This document shows positions 8,798 through 17,581 of a stretch of DNA of 64,000 nt, piece after piece. Positions within the stretch are counted from its first letter, which is position 1; the number at the start of each line of letters is the position of its first letter. The notes under the pieces were generated by a model. It had not been told where the DNA came from and did no database searches. It saw only the letters and a program-made list of their open reading frames with translations. The stretch comes from PFL25 sp046260155. Its GTDB lineage: Bacteria > Chloroflexota > Anaerolineae > Anaerolineales > UBA4823. The position numbers and the translations under genes are program-made. Location: the NCBI GenBank assembly GCA_046260155.1, contig JBJYXV010000063.1:62001-126000 (forward strand). The letters are read 5' to 3'.

Positions 8798-9982
8798 ATG
8801 ATGCGCATATTGTATGTTTGTGACGGGCGCTCGCCGATCGCTATGAACTGGATAGCCTACTTTGTCGAAAGAGGCGATGAAATCCATCTTGCCTCTACTT
8901 TCAATTTGCCACCTCATCCAGAATTTGCAAGCGTAACTTTCATCCCGGTTGCATTCAGCCAATTAAAGGAAAACCAATCTCAAAGAGAGCGGGAGCATAA
9001 GGAAAGTATTCTTTGGAAATCCTCTCTGGTCAACCTTAGAACTGCCGTCAGGCGAATTGTCGCACCTTTAACCATACAAACTGCAGCAAACAAACTTGCC
9101 AGTTTGATTACTGAGATCGAACCGGATCTCGTCCATGCAATGCGGATTCCATTTGAAGGCATCTTAGCCTCAAGGGCTTTGGGTTCATCATTAAAAATTC
9201 CCTTGCTGGTTTCAGTGTGGGGTAATGATTTTACTTTTCATGCAAATGCAACACCATGGATGCGTAAAGCCACCCGGCTGGTATTATCGAGAACAGATGG
9301 CCTGCACACAGATTGCCAGCGTGATCGTAAGCTGGCAAAAGCCTGGGGATTCCCGGGCGATCATCCAGCTCTTGTCATTCCAGGAAATGGTGGCGTGCAA
9401 ACCGATCAATTTTATCCTCCTGAGGTTGAGACAGATTGGCGAGGTCGAACTGTGATCAACCCACGTGGAATCCGGGCATATATCCGTAATGACGCTTTTT
9501 TTGAGGCAGTTCCCCGAATTCTAAGCCAGCTACCCGAAACCAGATTCCTGTGTCCTGGTATGTCCGGTGAGCAGGAAGCCGAGAATTTGGTTGACAAATA
9601 CGGGATCAGATCGGCGGTCGAACTGCTTCCGCGAGTCTCAAGACATGAGATGGCAGAGTTATTTCGGAAATCCGCGGTCGCAGTATCTCCCAGTATGCAT
9701 GATGGAACGCCAAATACCTTGCTGGAAGCGATGGCAAGTGGTTGTTATCCTGTTGCAGGGGATCTAGAATCGATCCGTGAATGGATCGAACCTGGCGTTA
9801 ATGGGAGTTTGATTGATCCTGGAGATCACGAGGACCTTGCAGAAGCTGTAATCAATGCTTTGTCTCATCCAGAAATTCAGCTCAAAGCTGCTCAGCGTAA
9901 TATCTCCATGATCGCTGAAAGAGCTGAATACCAAGCTTCGATGGAGCATGCAAGAGAATTTTATCGTACCATTACAAGATAA
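8798..9982 (+). CDS. glycosyltransferase, GT4-like
   Basis: A 394-residue glycosyltransferase that begins directly after the stop of the previous gene (TAA then ATG). The N-terminal lobe starts MRILYVCDGRSPIAMNWIAY and has VSVWGNDF; the C-terminal lobe has the donor motif SPSMHDGTPNTLLEAMASG followed by GSLIDPGDHEDLAEA. Cytoplasmic, last gene of the plus-strand exopolysaccharide run, which ends at the shared hairpin at 9987-10007. No polymerase, flippase or export gene is present, so the cluster seen here covers only the cytosolic assembly steps. Confidence 0.87.
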   Translation: MMRILYVCDGRSPIAMNWIAYFVERGDEIHLASTFNLPPHPEFASVTFIPVAFSQLKENQSQREREHKESILWKSSLVNLRTAVRRIVAPLTIQTAANKLASLITEIEPDLVHAMRIPFEGILASRALGSSLKIPLLVSVWGNDFTFHANATPWMRKATRLVLSRTDGLHTDCQRDRKLAKAWGFPGDHPALVIPGNGGVQTDQFYPPEVETDWRGRTVINPRGIRAYIRNDAFFEAVPRILSQLPETRFLCPGMSGEQEAENLVDKYGIRSAVELLPRVSRHEMAELFRKSAVAVSPSMHDGTPNTLLEAMASGCYPVAGDLESIREWIEPGVNGSLIDPGDHEDLAEAVINALSHPEIQLKAAQRNISMIAERAEYQASMEHAREFYRTITR

Positions 9983-10007
9983 AAAAAGAGAGGCTGCAAG
10001 CCTCTCT
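9981..10007 (-). terminator. Rho-independent terminator of the dehydrogenase operon
   Basis: AGAGAGGCT (9987-9995) pairs with AGCCTCTCT (9999-10007) in a perfect 9-bp stem with a GCA loop. Seven A residues at 9981-9987 give a U-run on the minus strand, so it terminates the lpdA transcript. The stem may also help end the convergent glycosyltransferase transcript. Confidence 0.88.
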
Positions 10008-10015
10008 CGAGAGCG

Positions 10016-11413
10016 TCAGATATTGATCGATTGCCCCTCTGCCACGTGTGCAGCTTCCATGAGTACTTCGCTCAGGGTAGGATGTGCGTGAACGTTGTGT
10101 GCAATTTCAGCGGTAGTGATCTCCATCATCTGGGCAAGGGTTAATTCTGGAAGAAGTTCAGTTACTTCTGTTCCGATCATATGCGCACCAAGAATTTCAC
10201 CATATTTTGCATCGGTGACGATCTTTACCCAGCCTGTGGTTTCTCCCAATCCAAGTGCTTTCCCATTAGCCTGAAAAGGAAAACGACCGATTTTTACTTC
10301 ATAACCGCGCTGCGCAGCAATCTTCTCAGACATTCCAAAGGATGCTACTTGAGGCTGGGAAAATGTAACTTTCGGAAGCATCTCATAATCCAGCGTGATT
10401 GTATCTTGCCCGGCGATATTCTCTGCGCAAACTATTCCCTGGGCAGATCCAACATGGGCAAGCATTAATTTTCCAGTTACATCCCCAATTGCAAAAATCC
10501 CAGGGATATTGGTCGCCATCCGGTCGTCGATCTCCACCATGCCTTTCTCGGATAATCTCACGCCGATTTCTTCCAAACCAAGGGCACCGCTGTTTGGTTT
10601 CACCCCAATGGCGATTAATGCTTGCTCTGCCTGCAGGGTTCTACTTTCACCATCGGTTACTATTTCGGCTTCCACTTTGTTGTCTTTGATTACCAGGGAA
10701 GAGACCCTATGATTTGTAAGAACATTGATCCCCTGTTTCTTAAATGCCTTTGCCAGTTCGCTGCTGACTTCTTCCTCTTCCAAAGGCACAATATTTGGCA
10801 GCATCTCTACAATGGTGACTTCCACGCCATAGGAATTCCAGATCGTTGCGAATTCTACTCCGATCGCTCCTGATCCGATTACTATCACCGATTTCGGAAG
10901 ATGCTCCTGAAGGATAGCTTCGGTATAGGTGAGGATGTGCTTGCCATCGACATCCCATCCAGGTGGAACAATTGCACTTGCACCAGTTGCGATTACAATG
11001 TTCTTCCCCTGCAGCGATTGGGATTTTCCATCAACACCAACAACCTCCACAGTATTTTGGTCTACCATCTTTGCCAATCCCATGTGGACGTCGATGTTGT
11101 TTTTCTTCATCAAGAAACCGACACCCCTGGTTAAGCGGTCGGAGACTTTTCGGCTGCGTTTTACTGCAACGCTGTAATCAATTTTCAAATTCTCGATGGA
11201 AAAACCAAATTCCTTACCCCGCTCCCTAAGGGTATGGACGACCTCTGCATTTTTGAGTAAGGCTTTCGATGGAATGCAGCCAATATTTAAACAAACACCA
11301 CCCAGCCATTGTTTATCGATTATGGCAGTTTTTAATCCAAGTTGAGCTGCTCGAATTGCACAAACATAACCGGCGGGACCTGCGCCGATTACGATAACAT
11401 CATAATTTGACAT
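10016..11413 (-). CDS. lpdA: dihydrolipoyl dehydrogenase (E3)
   Basis: A 465-residue FAD flavoprotein disulfide reductase of normal length. FAD site VIVIGAGPAGYVCA at the N-terminus, redox-active disulfide Cys41/Cys46 in GGVCLNIGCIPSK, NAD site VIVIGSGAIGVEFA, second FAD motif IFAIGDVTG, and the C-terminal His/Glu dyad in HAHPTLSE from the partner subunit. It re-oxidises dihydrolipoamide on E2 and passes electrons to NAD+. It is the last gene of a fused-E1, E2, E3 operon and could also serve the other E1 pair at 1-1202. Start ATG at 11413 follows a purine-rich AGGAGG-like site. Confidence 0.97.
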   Translation of the reverse strand: MSNYDVIVIGAGPAGYVCAIRAAQLGLKTAIIDKQWLGGVCLNIGCIPSKALLKNAEVVHTLRERGKEFGFSIENLKIDYSVAVKRSRKVSDRLTRGVGFLMKKNNIDVHMGLAKMVDQNTVEVVGVDGKSQSLQGKNIVIATGASAIVPPGWDVDGKHILTYTEAILQEHLPKSVIVIGSGAIGVEFATIWNSYGVEVTIVEMLPNIVPLEEEEVSSELAKAFKKQGINVLTNHRVSSLVIKDNKVEAEIVTDGESRTLQAEQALIAIGVKPNSGALGLEEIGVRLSEKGMVEIDDRMATNIPGIFAIGDVTGKLMLAHVGSAQGIVCAENIAGQDTITLDYEMLPKVTFSQPQVASFGMSEKIAAQRGYEVKIGRFPFQANGKALGLGETTGWVKIVTDAKYGEILGAHMIGTEVTELLPELTLAQMMEITTAEIAHNVHAHPTLSEVLMEAAHVAEGQSINI

Positions 11414-11474
11414 GCATTCCTCCTAAAATAAATGGTTGTCTCTATCCTGCTTAGATTTTTCAAACCCGAAGTAT

Positions 11475-12719
11475 CTATCTCCAATTTTCCAACGATTCTA
11501 CCACTTTGGCTAAGAAATTATCTGCTACCGCCCCATCTAAGATGCGGTGATCAAAAGTAAGGGTCAGATAGACCATTGGACGTATAGCTATTGCATCATC
11601 GATCACAATGACACGTTTCTGGATCACCCCAATTCCTAAAATGGCTGCCTGGGGTTGATTAATAATCGGAGTCGCAAAAAGAGAACCACTCGTACCGTGA
11701 TTGGTCATTGTAAAAGTTCCTCCTCGAACCTCATCAGGATCAAGCGAGTGGTTTCGTGCTCGTGTTGCCAGGTCGTTTATTTTTCGAGCCAAACCCAATA
11801 GCGATAACTGGTCGGCATCCTTGATCACGGGAACAATTAACCCTTCTTCACCGAGAGAAGTTGCCATACCAAAATTGATCTGCTTGTGGATTTCAATACC
11901 TTGCTCCAGCCAGGACGAATTCACGATGGGCTGACTTTTCAACCCGGAAATGGCTGCAGAAATGAAATATGCTGTAAAGGTAAGGTTTACACCATCTTTC
12001 TCGAAAGTCTCCTTATTTGCCTGGCGGTGGGCAACCACATTGCTTAGATCGGCTTCCATCACTGTGGACACATGCGGCGAGATGTGCTTACTTTTCACCA
12101 TGTGATCTGCAATAGATCGCCTCACAATCGAATGAGGTAATAATTCACCCGGGAGCACAGAGCGAGATCGATCTAATCCTGGTAATGGTTGTGGAAGAGG
12201 AGTCTCGAGTTGATGTGATTTCTTCGCCTCAATATAGTCCAGGACGTCTTTCTTGGTAATCCTGCCACCCTGACCCGTGCCAGGAACTTCAGTCAGATCA
12301 ATATTTTGCTCCTGCGAAATTTTTGCGACAACTGGTGAAATAAACCCCAGGTCTTTATTGCGGCCAGTCTGAAAAGCAGACTTCGGAACCAGATCGGGTT
12401 TGACAGGGACAGGTGCTGGTTGTTCTGCGTTGATAGGTGTCAGGTCTTCTTTTGTTTGCGCATCGTTTGGAATATGTTCTCCTTGCTCTCCGATCCAGGC
12501 TAACGTAGTTCCCGCACTAACTGTAGCACCTTCATCCGCCAGAATAGAAAGAAGCACACCATCGCCGGGGCTGGGAATTTCTGAATCGACTTTATCAGTA
12601 TTTACTTCGAGGAGCGGTTCAAACTCCTTAATTTCATCACCGATCGCTTTCAGCCACTTGCTTATTGTGCCTTCTGTAACTGATTCGCCGAGCTGCGGCA
12701 TAATTACTTTCAGGGGCAT
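11475..12719 (-). CDS. dihydrolipoamide acyltransferase (E2) of a 2-oxoacid dehydrogenase complex
   Basis: 414 residues from the ATG at 12719, chosen because MPLKVIMPQLGESVTEG is the canonical E2 start; the frame remains open 21 codons further but that would run into the E1 gene. Domains in order: one lipoyl domain (1-80, lipoyl Lys43 in NTDKVDSEI), an acidic/proline linker, the E1/E3-binding domain (about 120-165, SPVVAKISQEQNIDL and GTGQGGRITKKDV), and the catalytic acyltransferase domain ending in TFDHRILDGAVADNFL, where His and Asp are catalytic. It forms the core of the complex and moves the acyl group to CoA. The sequence is closest in style to branched-chain or pyruvate E2, not decided. 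Confidence 0.94.
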   Translation of the reverse strand: MPLKVIMPQLGESVTEGTISKWLKAIGDEIKEFEPLLEVNTDKVDSEIPSPGDGVLLSILADEGATVSAGTTLAWIGEQGEHIPNDAQTKEDLTPINAEQPAPVPVKPDLVPKSAFQTGRNKDLGFISPVVAKISQEQNIDLTEVPGTGQGGRITKKDVLDYIEAKKSHQLETPLPQPLPGLDRSRSVLPGELLPHSIVRRSIADHMVKSKHISPHVSTVMEADLSNVVAHRQANKETFEKDGVNLTFTAYFISAAISGLKSQPIVNSSWLEQGIEIHKQINFGMATSLGEEGLIVPVIKDADQLSLLGLARKINDLATRARNHSLDPDEVRGGTFTMTNHGTSGSLFATPIINQPQAAILGIGVIQKRVIVIDDAIAIRPMVYLTLTFDHRILDGAVADNFLAKVVESLENWR

Positions 12720-12744
12720 TTTCCACCAACCTTGTTTGCTAGAT

Positions 12745-15156
12745 TTAGAAAAAAACCGGATACTGCTGTGGACGGCTCTCACTCATCATCTTGTAGATTT
12801 CTTCGAATACCTGATCTTCATTTGGTTTCGACCAGTAATCACCATCTGACCCATAGGCGGGACGGTGAGATTTTCCAGGTAAGGTGCGAGGCGGCGAATC
12901 AAGCCAGTAATACCCACCCTGGCGTTCGATCACATCCTGCAGCATATACGCCGTGGTGCCTCCTGGAACGTCTTCGTCAATAAATATCACGCGGCTGGTT
13001 TTTTTTACCGACTCGAGGATTATCTGTTGAAGGTCAAAGGGCAGGAGAGTTTGAACATCGATCACTTCGCACTCGATCCCAACCTCGCTCAATCGGTTGG
13101 CTGCTTCAAGGACAATGCGACAGGTCGCACCATAAGTGACTACACTAACATCCTTGCCGGTTCGCAGAATTTCTGGAACTCCGAGAGGGAGAGTCATGTC
13201 TTTGATATTATCAGGAAGCAGTTCTTTAATTCGATATCCGTTCAAGACTTCGATAATCAGCCCTGGCTCATCGGAATGGAGCAGGGTATTGTAGAATCCA
13301 GCTGCATGGGTCATATCCCTTGGAACCAGGACATACATACCACGCACGAGGTTGATGATGCCTGCCATTGGAGAACCCGAGTGCCAGATGCCCTCCAGGC
13401 GGTGACCACGGGTGCGGATGATTACCGGTGCTTTTGCACCACCATGGGTTCTCCACTGCAGGGTGGCAAGATCATCTGACATGATCTGCAGTGCGTACAA
13501 CAAATAATCCAGATATTGGATTTCAGCAATCGGCCTCAAACCACGCATGGCCATCCCGATCGCCTGACCGATAATGGTTAATTCTCGGATGCCGGTATCA
13601 GAGACTCTCAATGACCCAAATTTATCCTGTAGACCCCTGAATCCTTGATTAACATCCCCTAACCTGCCAACATCCTCGCCAAACGCAATGATGCGTGGAT
13701 CATGGGTGAGGGCAGCTTCGAAAAAAGCGTTCAATATTTCATATCCATGGATGGAAGGCGAATCTGGTGAATAGACCGGTTCGATGATGGGAACTTTAAG
13801 TGCGGATTGTGCGGATTGGCTGTACAAATTTGAGGCGTATCGTTTCTCGTTCAGTTCATATTGAGAGGTTTTCCAGTCAAGTAACAAGTTCTTTTCGCTG
13901 ATTTCTTCGTCCCGGACAATCGTCAATGCCTTCAATGCTGCGGAGAGCGTGTGTCGCCGAAAGGGAGCAGGGTTTGATAATAGCTGTGATCGAATCTCTT
14001 CAAGTTTTCCAGAATTTTGAGATACACTCGCCAATTTCGTGATCATTTCGCCAACCTGGACTCTCTCAATTTCAATCGGAGAAATGTAGGCCAGCCAGGC
14101 TTGTTTGCGCGCCTGCTCAACCTGGTGGATTTCCTGCTCTTCGATACGAGCCAATTCGTCCACGGAGATATATTCTCTTGCGAGAATCCATTCTCGGAAT
14201 TTAACCAGGCAATCGAACTCTGCCTCCCACTCCAGCCTCTCTTTGCTTTTATATCTTTCGTGGCTTCCGGATGTTGAATGCCCCTGGGGTTGTGTCAATT
14301 CGTAAACATGAATGATGGCAGGAATATGGTCTTTCCTGACCGAGCGGGCTGCCTCTTCATAGGTAGAGATCAGGCCGGGGTAATCCCAACCAGCCACGGA
14401 ATACACCTGGAAACCTCGCTCAGCCTCAGGCCCTACCTTAAAACCTTCCAGTAGTTCTGATATATCTTGTTTGACGAGTTGGTGTTCACTAGATACGGAA
14501 ATTCCAAAGCAATCATCCCAGATGGAGATCAAAGCTGGCGCCTGCAAGACACCAATTGCGTTGACGGATTCCCAGAACATTCCTTCAGCTGTGGCAGCAT
14601 TACCAATCGTTCCAAAAGCAATTTCGCTGCCTTGGTCAGAAAATTGTTTGAACCTGTGTAATTCTTCGATTTCTCTGTACATACGGGAGGCATAAGCCAA
14701 TCCGACCAAGCGAGGCATCTGGGAACCAGTTGGAGATACATCCGGGCTGGAGTTATATTGTTCCATCAAATTTTTCCAGCTTCCATCCATGTTCAGACTG
14801 CGGGTGGCAAAATGAGCATTCATCGATCGGCCAGCACTTGCAGGATCTGCCTCTACATCCGCATGTGCGTACAATTGAGCGAAGTATTCCGACACGGATA
14901 ATGCCCCAATGGCAAACATGAAGGTCTGGTCGCGGTAGTATCCAGAACGAAAATCGCCCTTTCGAAAAACTTTTGCCATGGCAATTTGAGGCAGCTCTTT
15001 CCCACCACCAAAAATCCCAAATTTCGCCTTCCCACTCATCACCTCTCGTTTACTGATCAAACTTACTTCGCGGCTTTGAAATACAAGTCGATAGTCGTTA
15101 ATGATCGTATTTCTATCTGCAGTGATGTCATTTGATTTACTGGTAATTTCGGTCAT
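12745..15156 (-). CDS. 2-oxoacid dehydrogenase E1, alpha and beta fused
   Basis: An 803-residue single-chain E1. Residues about 30-400 are the alpha half and about 455-803 the beta half. The thiamine diphosphate motif in the alpha half is in the variant form seen in fused E1 proteins: GTIGNAATAEGMFWESVNA and then ISIWDDCFGIS in place of GDG...NN. The beta half has FGEDVGRLGDVNQGF, GIRELTIIGQAIGMAMRGLRPIAEIQ and RTRGHRLEGIWHSGSPM. It decarboxylates a 2-oxoacid (pyruvate or branched chain) and loads lipoyl-E2. The gene is followed 25 bp later by E2 and then E3, so this operon gives a whole complex. Start ATG at 15156 is the only one that keeps the first conserved helix. Confidence 0.93.
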   Translation of the reverse strand: MTEITSKSNDITADRNTIINDYRLVFQSREVSLISKREVMSGKAKFGIFGGGKELPQIAMAKVFRKGDFRSGYYRDQTFMFAIGALSVSEYFAQLYAHADVEADPASAGRSMNAHFATRSLNMDGSWKNLMEQYNSSPDVSPTGSQMPRLVGLAYASRMYREIEELHRFKQFSDQGSEIAFGTIGNAATAEGMFWESVNAIGVLQAPALISIWDDCFGISVSSEHQLVKQDISELLEGFKVGPEAERGFQVYSVAGWDYPGLISTYEEAARSVRKDHIPAIIHVYELTQPQGHSTSGSHERYKSKERLEWEAEFDCLVKFREWILAREYISVDELARIEEQEIHQVEQARKQAWLAYISPIEIERVQVGEMITKLASVSQNSGKLEEIRSQLLSNPAPFRRHTLSAALKALTIVRDEEISEKNLLLDWKTSQYELNEKRYASNLYSQSAQSALKVPIIEPVYSPDSPSIHGYEILNAFFEAALTHDPRIIAFGEDVGRLGDVNQGFRGLQDKFGSLRVSDTGIRELTIIGQAIGMAMRGLRPIAEIQYLDYLLYALQIMSDDLATLQWRTHGGAKAPVIIRTRGHRLEGIWHSGSPMAGIINLVRGMYVLVPRDMTHAAGFYNTLLHSDEPGLIIEVLNGYRIKELLPDNIKDMTLPLGVPEILRTGKDVSVVTYGATCRIVLEAANRLSEVGIECEVIDVQTLLPFDLQQIILESVKKTSRVIFIDEDVPGGTTAYMLQDVIERQGGYYWLDSPPRTLPGKSHRPAYGSDGDYWSKPNEDQVFEEIYKMMSESRPQQYPVFF

Positions 15157-15209
15157 TTGAGTACCTTTTTTATGCTACATCAACTGGTTCACATCGAGAA
15201 ATCAGAGTC

Positions 15210-15244
15210 AAAAAAGAGAATGGGCTGATTGAACCCATTCTCTT
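15210..15244 (-). terminator. Rho-independent terminator after the Hdr-like gene
   Basis: AAGAGAATGGG (15214-15224) pairs with CCCATTCTCTT (15234-15244), an 11-bp stem with a 9-nt loop. A residues at 15210-15215 form the U-run on the minus strand. It lies between the Fe-S oxidoreductase gene and the fused E1 gene, so the two are probably separate transcripts. Confidence 0.8.
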
Positions 15245-15356
15245 CCCTGTGGGAATAATACCTGAACTGAAAGGGGAAAACCATTAAGGTAAAGCTCTCT
15301 TAGAGGGAAGATAAGAACATATCGTTGCTGCATGTACATCTTCTTGAGGCAAAATC

Positions 15357-17384
15357 TCATATGTTGCTGTTGCCTTTATTATTGTCGACAGAATTAAGGA
15401 CAATTTCAGCAAGATCCAGGATTTCCAGGTCACTACCGCTCTCTTTTCCAGCATCAGTGAGCATTACCATACAAAAAGGACAGCCGACAGCAAGTGTATC
15501 AGCTGAAGTTGCCTGGACTTGTTCAAATCTTTCTGCACTGACGCGTTGCAGCCCTTCTTCTTCTTCCTTCCACATTTGTGCACCACCAGCACCGCAGCAA
15601 AAAGATTTCTTCCCGCTGCGTGTTAATTCCAGCAGGTCGCTGTTCGTCTTTGACAACACCTGCCTCGGTTCAATGAGAATATCATTTTGACGACCCAGAT
15701 AACAAGGATCGTGAAAAACAACCGAGTTGCTTGCTGGTGATTCCAATGTTAATTGCCCTCTGCTAACCAGTTCTGCAATCAGCTGGCTGTGGTGTATTAC
15801 CTGGTAATTGCCATCAAAAGCTGGGTACTCATTTTTTAAAGTGTGTAAACAATGCGGGCATGTAGTGACGATTTGTTTTGGTGCGATCTCATTGAGCAGT
15901 TCAACATTGGCTAGAGCCATTTCATTGAACAGAAACTCGTTGCCTGCTCGGCGAGCGGAATCTCCGCTGCATTGTTCTTGCTCACCGAGGACTGAGAAGT
16001 TGACACCAGCAATATGCAGGATTTCTGCGAAAGCACGGGCAGTTTTCTGAGCACGTGCATCCGTGGCCGGTGCGCATCCGACCCACCAAAGTATATCCGG
16101 GTCAGGATTATTCTCTATTGTGGGCACATCCAATCCTTCGGCCCACTTCATGCGCTCATTTTGAGCAATATTCCAGGGGTTCATGGTTCTTTCCATGCCT
16201 CTGAATGCCGTCTGGAGCTGTTCGGGAAAATCATTTTCCATGAGCACCAGGGAACGCCGGATCTCGAGAATATCCCGCATTGGTTCATTGCCCACCGGGC
16301 AAATGTCAACGCAAGCCCCGCAGGCGGTGCAAGCCCAGATGGCTTCTGGCGTAATCGCAAATTCAGTTAGCGGAATTTGACTCCGCTCGCCTGCAGCTAG
16401 TTTCGCCCCTTCGGTGTTCAGGAAATAGCGCTTGTTGATCTCCAATGTTGCCGGTGAAAGTACCTTCCCGGTATTATATGCAGGGCAAACCTCTTGGCAG
16501 CGGTAGCACATGATGCAGGCATAGGAATCGAGGATCAGTTTCCATTCAAGATCTTCAATAAAGGATGCACCAAATTGTTCGATTGTTTCATCTTCAAAAT
16601 CCAATCTATCCAACTCACCGATTGATCGACGTTTTGGCCGGATGAGAAAATTGATTGGAGCGATGATCAGGTGCAGATGTTTCGAATAAAGAAAATAGGG
16701 GATAAAGAGTAAAATTGTACCAATAGCCAGCCAGAAAGTGATGTGAATTCCAAGATTTAAAGTGGAATCCGGGAATCCACTCCATAACCTGGATAAACCG
16801 CTTGCAAATGGTTGCCAAGGATCGGGAGATCCTGTACCAATTTTCAAGGATTGGCCAATAAATCGTGCACCAACATGCAGCAATATGAAACCAGCGACGA
16901 TCGCGGAATCCCGCTTGATTGATGATCGAACCTTCGTAGATAGAAGAATGTCATCACGCGCTGATAGTGTAGCGGGCTTGAGAAGAAATCTGCGAATGAC
17001 CAGGGCTGTCATACCCACAAGCGCAGCAACGCTTAAAAGATCTGCGGTCAACCTCAACAAATTCCCCAATGTACCTGGACCGAATAAGTCAAAATCCTGG
17101 AAAAGAGCTTCTAAGATATCTGCCAGATTAACCAGCAAATAGAAAAGAAATGCCCAACCAATAAGAGCATGGAAAAGGCTTGGTATCAACCTCAATCGAA
17201 AAACCGGTTGAAAGGTGACCGTTTTTGCGATCACCCCAAACAAGCGCTTGGGGGCTTCATTCCAATCGACGCTTCCGTGCCCGCGTTTAATGATTCGAAT
17301 AATCCGTACGCTAATCCAAAGAGCTGAAAGAAAGGATAGCAGAACTGCAATGATGAAGATGATTTTTTCAGCTGTTGTGAGCAC
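15357..17384 (-). CDS. membrane Fe-S oxidoreductase, HdrDE-like (possible ETF:menaquinone oxidoreductase)
   Basis: A 675-residue fusion. The N-terminal ~250 residues carry about five membrane helices resembling the haem-b-binding gamma subunit of nitrate reductase. Two 4Fe-4S motifs follow (CIMCYRCQEVCP about residue 290; CTACGACVDICP about residue 355). The C-terminal half has two CCG (cysteine-rich) domains as in heterodisulfide reductase HdrD: WWVGCAPATDA...CSGDSARR...TCPHCLHTL and HDPCYLGRQN...SFCCGAGGAQMW. Proteins of this layout (former DUF224) have been proposed to pass electrons between electron-transfer flavoprotein and menaquinone in beta-oxidation. No etfAB lies in the window, so that role is inference; a general quinone-linked Fe-S oxidoreductase is the safe call. 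Confidence 0.85.
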   Translation of the reverse strand: MLTTAEKIIFIIAVLLSFLSALWISVRIIRIIKRGHGSVDWNEAPKRLFGVIAKTVTFQPVFRLRLIPSLFHALIGWAFLFYLLVNLADILEALFQDFDLFGPGTLGNLLRLTADLLSVAALVGMTALVIRRFLLKPATLSARDDILLSTKVRSSIKRDSAIVAGFILLHVGARFIGQSLKIGTGSPDPWQPFASGLSRLWSGFPDSTLNLGIHITFWLAIGTILLFIPYFLYSKHLHLIIAPINFLIRPKRRSIGELDRLDFEDETIEQFGASFIEDLEWKLILDSYACIMCYRCQEVCPAYNTGKVLSPATLEINKRYFLNTEGAKLAAGERSQIPLTEFAITPEAIWACTACGACVDICPVGNEPMRDILEIRRSLVLMENDFPEQLQTAFRGMERTMNPWNIAQNERMKWAEGLDVPTIENNPDPDILWWVGCAPATDARAQKTARAFAEILHIAGVNFSVLGEQEQCSGDSARRAGNEFLFNEMALANVELLNEIAPKQIVTTCPHCLHTLKNEYPAFDGNYQVIHHSQLIAELVSRGQLTLESPASNSVVFHDPCYLGRQNDILIEPRQVLSKTNSDLLELTRSGKKSFCCGAGGAQMWKEEEEGLQRVSAERFEQVQATSADTLAVGCPFCMVMLTDAGKESGSDLEILDLAEIVLNSVDNNKGNSNI

Positions 17385-17581
17385 AGGTTCCTCTTGAATT
17401 CATTATTGGTAGGTGAGTCGGTGAAGGTAAAAATTTCTGGAAACCGCAAAAAAGTTTACCATAGCCATCCAATAGGTGCAAATTGTTGGTGGATTTTCCA
17501 AGTATTCGCAGCTTACGTAGCAAGATGGGCAATCTTTACAACCAGAACCAGACGAATAGGAGAAAACAGTCTCCTGAGAAC

